64,000 nt of DNA, from positions 3,844,001 through 3,908,000 of the forward strand of contig NC_046677.1 in NCBI RefSeq assembly GCF_003369915.1, read 5' to 3'. The DNA comes from Drosophila miranda. Its lineage: Eukaryota > Arthropoda > Insecta > Diptera > Drosophilidae. The translations under genes were made by a program, and so were the position numbers. Below are positions 57,134-64,000 of this stretch, piece by piece. The notes below the pieces were generated by a model, which did not search any database, had not been told where the DNA came from, and worked only from the letters and a program-made list of their open reading frames with translations. Every line of letters starts with the position of its first letter. The stretch's first letter is position 1.

Positions 57134-57599
57134 CTGTGAGGAAATCTTTTGTTAGTGGCTTTCGTTTAGGCCAATCGTTGAGGCGAATCGTGTTATGTAT
57201 ATGACGACTGGTGGTGGGGCTAAACGTTCTAAATTTTCTGATCAGTTTAAGATTACCCATTTGTTTATACAATTGTGCGTTTTTTTACTCTTCTCAGTCC
57301 AGTATTCATTAGGCAACAAATATTGTAATTGAGCAATTTGATTCAAAATTGATTTTTCTTTTGTCGTCTATTTGAAAAGTGCCTATTTTAAAAAGGTAAT
57401 CAAATACAAAGCAACCGATGCAATGTTACGTTTTGAATTAAAGCTGACATTTTCTCTCTGACGCAAACCTTTCAAGGAAAGTATACAACTCTTAAGATCA
57501 AAGCCGAAAACAATCCCATAAAATAATAGATGTGGAAAATATTTCCAATTTCTAGGACACTCATATAGCCCATATCATATCTAAGAAAGCCAACCTTCC

Positions 57600-57780
57600 C
57601 GATTATTTTGGAATCTGCGAGTATACATATGGAAGAGCGATATGCATATCTATGGATAAAAAGAAGGGGAGTTAGTTGGGAATCCGAATTGCAGAATGCA
57701 CGTTTTGTTTAAAATTGTTATGTCTAGGCCACGTGGCTTTAGTTTAGCAGCTGGGTGGTACTTTTTGAGTACCGGCTATA
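57600..57780 (-). mobile_element. DINE-1-like end fragment
   Basis: It ends with GGTACTTTTTGAGTACCGGC followed by TATA, the same palindromic terminal box as the other DINE-1 pieces. The body is poorly conserved. It lies right at the outer limit of block L. Confidence 0.45.
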
Positions 57781-60700
57781 AAAATATGACTATGCTAATC
57801 GCATTGCGAGCTTTTGGGGGAGCACTGAAGCGCTGGATCTCCGTAGCGGCCTGGGTTTTTCGTATAAATAAATATATGATATTTTCAGAGAAACCTACAA
57901 AATAAAATTATGGTAAGAGTAACTGCTGAGCTTACTCAGCCAAGGCCCGGACAGTTCTTCTAGGCGTGTTATTCAGCTCAGAGATATATTCCGAGCTACG
58001 CCGAATCCATTGTCTTTATTCCTTCAACTTACACAGTAAGAATTCTGGCAATTGACTCAAATTAATCGGCGGTACGCGATCATCACATTTGCCATTGGAC
58101 AGAAAGTCACTTTTGAACATCATTAACTTCAGAAGTTCCATGCTGTTGAAGGGTGAGCTGGGTCTGGGCTCTCCTCCTTCTCCTTCTCGTACTCCGTTTC
58201 GCTGTTATCTATATCGTTAATTTATTTCCTTCATCTACACTTTCACTATCCACACCCACTTCCACATTTAATATTCGGTGATTCTCCTACATTTCGCGCT
58301 TCCGACGGCGTTGCGATTCAAAATTTGAGGCGTATAAGTATACTCGAATCCACAACGCGGTGGTTCCCCTGGATTTCGGATTTCGTATTTTATTTTGTAT
58401 TGTTTGGTGTTTCGTGTACCGTTAACAGTTAACCGTTATCACAGTCTTTTACAGTTGGCTCTGCGATGCACGAATTGCGACGCGAGCAACCGATCTCCTT
58501 GTGGCAAGTGCGGCAGGCAACGTCGACGCTTGGAAAGTAACTGACGACGAAGCACGCAGAAAAAGAGGCAGAAACGGGGCTGCTGACATAATCACAGCCA
58601 GAACAGAGCGGAGCAGAACCCAACCCAACCCAACCCAACCATACCAAACCCAACCCTTAGGAATCGGACTCTTGGGCCACTGAGTTCTCTTTGGTTTCTG
58701 TTGCTTTTGTGATATCTCGGTTGTGCCAGTTTTCCAGCTTTCCAGTTTTCCAGCTTGGCCTTTTATGCTGCCTCTTTTTCTGCCCCAAACAATTGAGTTT
58801 GGGTTGGTCGCCCAACAACAGCAATAGCGGCGGGGAAATTGCATTGTAACACTTTGCTATTCCAAATTTCTCTGTGTGTGCCAGTGCCTGTGTGCTTGTG
58901 TTTGTGTGAGTGAGTTTTTCTTTTCAGTTTTTATGTATTTGTGCCTGGGATTGGTTGTTTTGTGTGCGTCGACGTCGTGACCGCCGTCGCTTGCAGTTTT
59001 CGGGGAGTGGTCTCAAAAAGCTCTTTTCAGCTTGGCTTTTTTCACCCTCCCCCTTCCACATTCGGTCTCTCTCAGTCTCCCTCTCTCCTTCTATCTCTCT
59101 CTCTCTCTCTTTCTGTATGTGTGCTTCTATTTCGCTCTGTCTTCCCTTGTTGAGTGCGCTGGCGAATTCGGATGTGTGCTCTAAAAATAAATACATACTT
59201 CTCCATACATACATACATATGTACTTTGTCTGTGCAATACAGCGCTGCAGTTGCCATTCTCCTTTTTTATTTTCCCTCTTCTTCGTCCTTATATCTCAGT
59301 TCTGTGTGCACTTGGCTGCCATTGCTTATTGTTGCTGTTGCTGTTGCTGTTGCACTGTTGCACTGTTGGTTGCTGCCTTGTGCCGAGTCATTGTTTCGTA
59401 ACTGTACGGCTAAAAACCTGACCTTAAGGGCGTTAAATTGTTGACTCTAACTGACTGCCCGACCGGCTGATCGAGGGGCCAGAGCGACGTCTGCGCACAG
59501 AAAATTATTTAAATTGCAACTGAAAAGTCTTTCCGCTCTCCGCTCTCCACTCGCAGCTCTTTGCTCGCTCTCTCTACGCCCTCTAACAGGCAAGACGCTG
59601 TACAAGGTACATCGAAACATCGAATCCGATATTCGGACTTTGGCCGCCTTAAAGGACTTCCGTTTAATTTGACTTGGCAGATTGGCAGATTGGCAGATGT
59701 GCAGATGGGCAGAAATGCTTCACCTTATTTTGATCGGCTTTTTAAAGGTTTTCGTGGTCCATGGCCGTCAATACTGAACAGTCTAAAAGCATACCAGTAC
59801 TTACAAAAAGCCTACTCCCAATGAACATCTCTCACAACACTCGAAAATTTTAGATGGTATTTACAATCTGATTGATTTAGCTTTAAGCCCGTTCCTTTTT
59901 TCCTTGAAATTTAGTATAAAATTTAATGCCTAAATATCGAAGCACAACTGCAGACTTTTATTTAAAGTGAAACACACATTATCAGTTCAGAAAGTGGTTT
60001 TGTTAAGGAAATAATTGTTGCTTTTTATGGATCAGACAGACGTTAAATATTTAGATACAGCCTATGTTTTTCTCGGCTAAATACTTAGAGACTTGACCAA
60101 TTGAAGCCATAATTTTTATTGCAGTCGATTTATGTAATAAACCAAATAAATATGTATGTCTGTCAGTTCAGGCTAATCAACGCTAAATGCCTGCTTTGAT
60201 AACTGATTTATGATCTCTAGACTGCATGGATTATTTATTAATATGCCTCAACCTGTCAATTGTTATTGCATACTGAAGGAGCTAATGTTGGCTGTGAAGG
60301 TGGAGCCAAACTCCTACTGATTCTTGATCCCTTACAAAGATCAATGAGCAGACCCTACAGAAGAACGGCCACACGATCCCATTACCTGGAGACATTCCTT
60401 AAAATACATACAAGCACGGCCACAAGATTATGGACATTCATTAAAATACAGTTTGTCTGCATGTAAATCTGGACCTCGGAGAATACTGCAATAATTATTA
60501 GAACTTAACAACCGACGTACAAAACCGATCGAAATCCGACTTTAAACTTAAGACGGTTTGGGTGGAATAAAATTATGAGTACGCTATTTATAGTCTACTT
60601 CTCGGGGTATTTTCAACGAAATTCATCAAAAGAAACGTTCAATTTCGGGCATACATTTTCATTGTCGTCTCCATCGGCTTAATCTGCAATGGGCCCAAAG

Positions 60701-62447
60701 GAAAAAACGAAGAAAAAGGATAGACCTGAAAAGAGGAATTTTTGAATGGCTGCCGTAGGTAAAATGGCGGATTCGCAATCGAAGGCAAATTGAGCGATTC
60801 GAAACGCACACAAGCACGAAAGCACATTTGTGTATGTGTGCCAGTGCTTTTATGTGTACTTGTATGTCGGGGAGCAGGACAACGGGACAACAGGACATAG
60901 CTGGGGGTGGATGGGGCTTAAATATGCTGGCAACCGGCAAAGCGCAGCCAAAGCTGGAATTACGTTTCGTTGATTCGAAAACCGACCATTCTTGCGTAAC
61001 CATGCCACCACCATGCTGGGGATAAGGAGAGGACTCGCATCAAGTATACAGAGACATAGTGTTCAAAAATTCATATGGCCAAAAACGTGGAGCGTCCGTG
61101 CGACCAGAGTCGACGCACGCACAGTCCGAGCTTGTGGCATAATCGGAGGCGAAACACCAAATACTCATCAAGTATGAGGCAGGAGCGGCAGCCGCAGCAG
61201 CAGCAGCATGACCAGGAGTAGGCTGGTGCCCGGCACCACCCACACACTTTCCACAACAGCCATGAAGGTGATGCTTTGGGGGTTGCGGACACGCCCTGCA
61301 AAATGGCTCGCCTGCAGCAGAAGCAGCGACAGCAGCAGCAACCTCCAATGCTCCCTGTCCTGGCCTGGCCGTGTGTCTTTCCTTGCCGCTGGTGCAAAGT
61401 CCTTGTGTCAAATCCACTTGGGCCTTAGACTGTCATGCGGCGTTGTCGCTCCGACTTGAAAGCGTTGCGACCGGTCCACTCGGTGCTGCTGCTTTTAAGC
61501 TTACACTTTCACATTGTTCGCTTTTTCGCTTTTCGCTTTTTGTTTTATATTTCTTCTTCGTTTATTTTGTGCTTAATGCCATTTTATGCTGACCAAAAGG
61601 CTTCCAACGAGAAGAAAGCAGTGCCTTGCCTTCAAAGCATGTGCCTACCAAACATATAGTACATATATGTATGTATGTAATTATTATTGAACTGCAACTG
61701 CCGTCTTTATAGACATGGCCGTCTGCCCGTCCCATTTTGTTTGCGAAGAGGCTTCGATAGTGGAATCGTTGAACCCTCGATATAAATAGAAATGTATAGA
61801 AATGATTAAAACATGATCAGATATGGATTTGCATTTGGCGACCCTTAATATCTAAGAGTATACCTAAAATATAACTTGGCCAACAGCGTTTCCAAACCCC
61901 TCCGCGGTGCTCTTGAGAATATAATTAGCTTCGACCTGATCGACTCGTGGCCACAATTTATTTTGGTCATTGCTGACATCTGCTCGGATCGGATCGCTTT
62001 ATAGTAATTAGATTGACAACTTAATTGAGCTCCCTCCGCGGCAGTCAGAACCACCAATTGCAGCTCGACAACCAACAACTCCAACAGCAAATGTCCATAA
62101 TCAACGTGTACTGTACAACGCGGGTATGTACGTCTACATAGCTCCACCTATTCCATTAGACCCCGCGCATAGTCAAACAAAAGACCCATTTAGATAAACA
62201 GTCCGCCGCTCAAAGTCAGAATCATAATGGAAGTGGAAGGACGAGCGGGTCGGGTTGAGGTTGAGGTTTAGGTTGAGGTGGGGCACTATTTATATGCCCC
62301 AGAAGCCCCTTCTTGCATCAGCCCGCAAAGTGACCAACTAAAAGTTATTACGCAATGCCCGATGCACTCCGAAAGGGGTAAAAACAAGCGAACGGGACCA
62401 GAAGCGATAGATATCGTCCAGGCTGGACGAGCCCCGTACACGGACCT

Positions 62448-62490
62448 CCCCTCACCTCACCTCACCTCACCTCACCTCACCTCACCTCAC
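62448..62490 (+). repeat. (CCTCA)n pentanucleotide array
   Basis: About nine uninterrupted CCTCA units. A related GGTTGAGG run on the same strand lies 180 bp upstream (62253-62280) and is partly complementary to it. Confidence 0.9.
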
Positions 62491-63894
62491 CGAAGTCGTA
62501 GAGCAAAATGCGCGATAAAATATTGAAAGCACTCCAAAAGCATTAATAAAACGTCATCTTGCCGTGGGTTGGGTAAGTGGGCACACGTGAACCTTACACC
62601 TCCGCCATGGCCCGGCCGGAACAGCCAAGCCGTACCACGGCCACACACCGCCACGGAATAGACCCGACCACTCCATTCCCTGCCAGCTGTGCCCTCATCG
62701 CGTGCGTGCCAGTCGTTTGGCAACGGCGCACGCATCCATTAGGATTCAAATTGTTCGCCGTCGCGTCTGCCGACGCCGTTTTTTATGCGCTGCCTTTTTG
62801 ACTTGACATTTTATTCCACTTTTTTAAATACTCTTCCTCTCGGGGTGTTTCCTATGGGACCAAAAGCTGATCTTCGCACAGAAAAGTAGAAGGAAGGTTA
62901 AGTATTCCTCCAATGATGTCACTGCAATCTTGTGCAAATTTCTGAGCTCCTTAGAGCAGCGCACTTAAGCTCGTGAGACTCTGGCCGTTTAAAGGATAAC
63001 GATCAAATTCCAAGCCGATACGTTCAGATAAGTCAATAAACAGTTGCGCCACATGAGCTCCGTTTCCCGTAGGGTATGCACCCCTCGGTGCTCTTGGCCT
63101 GACACTGTGGCGGCCCGAGTCCATTGCACGCGTCGTCACTTTACTTTGCATGCGGAAAGCGCGGTGCCATCTGCACGAACCGGCGTTGGACGGTCCTGCG
63201 CTGCCCAGCACGAACGAGGCCGCATATTATCTAATTAGAAGCCACTTGAAGATCAACATTATTGTAGAAAACAAAAAGTTTCGCCATTTGGGGGCAACCA
63301 AATACGAAAACTGACATTCGCTCTTGGTGGGGGAGTTGTTTAGGGGCGAGAGAGACGAGTGGCGGCTGATTGTTTTCCATAGATGGGTTTAGGGATACAA
63401 GCCGGGAAAATATTTTGAAAATTCTTCTTTCTATAGGGAAAGTTGTGAAAACTTCTGGAAAAGAAACGATATTTAACTGCGAGTTTAGCATTTTATTGCG
63501 TGAGTAATTAGCTCAAAGAGAAAAGCATTAGGAGGTCATTTAAATGGCTTAAGTGGGCATTATTAAGTTCTACAAAAGTGTGGTCCTAATAATTTAATCC
63601 AAGTAGTAAAGAAACATTATCCTTGCTATGTTTTCTGGCCAGAAGATTTGAGTAAAAATCAATTTGCCTGGGGAGACTTTTCGTTTTGCTGCCAAGGAGA
63701 GAACTATTTATCATAAGGCTGTAACGGTGTCCAGGACAAAGGAGAGGGTCGGGTCTCGCCCGCCTAGTAACGCCCCGCTTTAGCCGCTCTGCCGGTCGGC
63801 AGCGCATCTGTTCCAAAGCATTTATCAAAATGTCAATGCAGCACTTAACCAAATCCATTAAGTAACTTCGCTTTAGCCTCCGCTTCGCACTCAC

Positions 63895-63966
63895 TCAGTC
63901 AGTCAGTCATCCAGTCAGTCAGTCATCCAGTCCTCCAGTCCTTCAGTCCTGCAGTCATCCAGTCAG
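63895..63966 (+). repeat. CAGTC-rich imperfect array
   Basis: Units of CAGT, CAGTC and CAGTCATC are repeated with drift. Non-coding. Confidence 0.85.
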
Positions 63967-64000
63967 TTTGTCATTCATCTATTCATTGGCCATAAAAAGC

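Larger units (their letters stand above)
53220..57590 (-). repeat. Inverted duplicate block L, right arm (Lim3)
   Basis: The right-arm partner of 42050-46030. It carries insertions absent from the left arm: the R2 repeat (53.4-53.69 kb), a ~50-bp segment near 53.76 kb and a ~75-bp segment near 55.17-55.25 kb. Confidence 0.85.
57781..64000. other. Non-coding, probably Lim3 upstream/intronic DNA
   Basis: No exon with convincing homology is found in 6.2 kb. Simple repeats are frequent: (AACCC)n-like at 58617-58660, (CT)n near 59075-59110, TGTTGC units near 59330-59365, (CCTCA)n at 62448-62490 and CAGTCAGTC arrays at 63895-63966. Apparent frames such as 58449-58844 (-) and 62951-63211 (-) lack recognisable domains. 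Confidence 0.5.

Noticed and set aside
58617-58660. (AACCC)n run considered as telomere-like sequence
   Set aside because: It is short and imperfect, and Drosophila telomeres use retrotransposons, not such repeats.
58429-58844. Minus-strand ORFs with CRTCHKE-like cysteines, considered as a Lim3 5' exon
   Set aside because: No match to the LIM consensus, no good splice sites, and the frame depends on a simple repeat.
62951-63211. Minus-strand 86-codon ORF
   Set aside because: Start context and composition do not suggest coding; no domain seen.
1-64000. CRISPR arrays, tRNA and rRNA genes, bacterial operon signals, LTR-type or virus-like elements
   Set aside because: None recognised on either strand. 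Short tandem repeats lack spacers, and genes are intron-containing insect genes.

Overview
The window is animal DNA, from a fruit fly (Drosophila, subgenus Sophophora; group not resolved). Genes have short introns with GT/AG borders, polyglutamine/asparagine/alanine runs, TACATATGTATG-type simple repeats and DINE-1/INE-1 (Helitron-derived) fragments. All gene names are orthology calls from protein sequence read by eye. D. melanogaster map positions are from memory.

Layout. 0-0.9 kb: a Helitron helicase relic and one orphan coding exon. 0.88-13.99 kb: a 4.3-4.5 kb unit in three direct copies, each with the body of Slmap (FHA domain, coiled coils, C-terminal membrane anchor; minus strand). Only the third copy keeps its start codon and lies next to the probable promoter exon. 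14-15.8 kb: intergenic, with a 672-bp inverted-repeat element carrying GC-rich cargo. 15.8-17.2 kb: Spf45 (-). 17.5-19.1 kb: repeats and a Tc1-type transposase relic. 19.5-21.7 kb: a Scyl3/PACE-1 type pseudokinase (+). 23.0-26.7 kb: Not3 (-). 28.5-29.6 kb: TMEM53-like hydrolase (-). 30.2-31.9 kb: the Nar1-like iron-sulfur assembly factor (-). 33.6-37.0 kb: a kinase-less insulin-receptor-like membrane protein (-).

39.4-57.6 kb is the most unusual part. A CLIP-domain serine protease homologue (+, 48.6-53.1 kb) and the LIM-homeobox gene Lim3 (-, 55.5-57.1 kb) lie tail to tail. A second, 5'-truncated copy of both lies at 39.4-46.0 kb. It is inverted AND circularly permuted (head to head instead of tail to tail), and the new joint contains a LINE reverse-transcriptase fragment. 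This is the order expected if a circular DNA intermediate had been copied back nearby. 57.6-64 kb shows no convincing coding exon and is probably upstream/intronic DNA of Lim3.

The genes do not form a pathway. They are general cell-biology genes (STRIPAK/Hippo regulation, splicing, mRNA deadenylation, Fe-S assembly, membrane traffic) followed by a block (InR-like receptor, protease homologue, Lim3) that I associate with 37B-C of D. melanogaster 2L, so a synteny junction probably lies near 32-33 kb. The two multi-copy regions could also reflect assembly or haplotype problems and need read-level confirmation. I saw no LTR or other virus-like element, CRISPR array, rRNA or tRNA.
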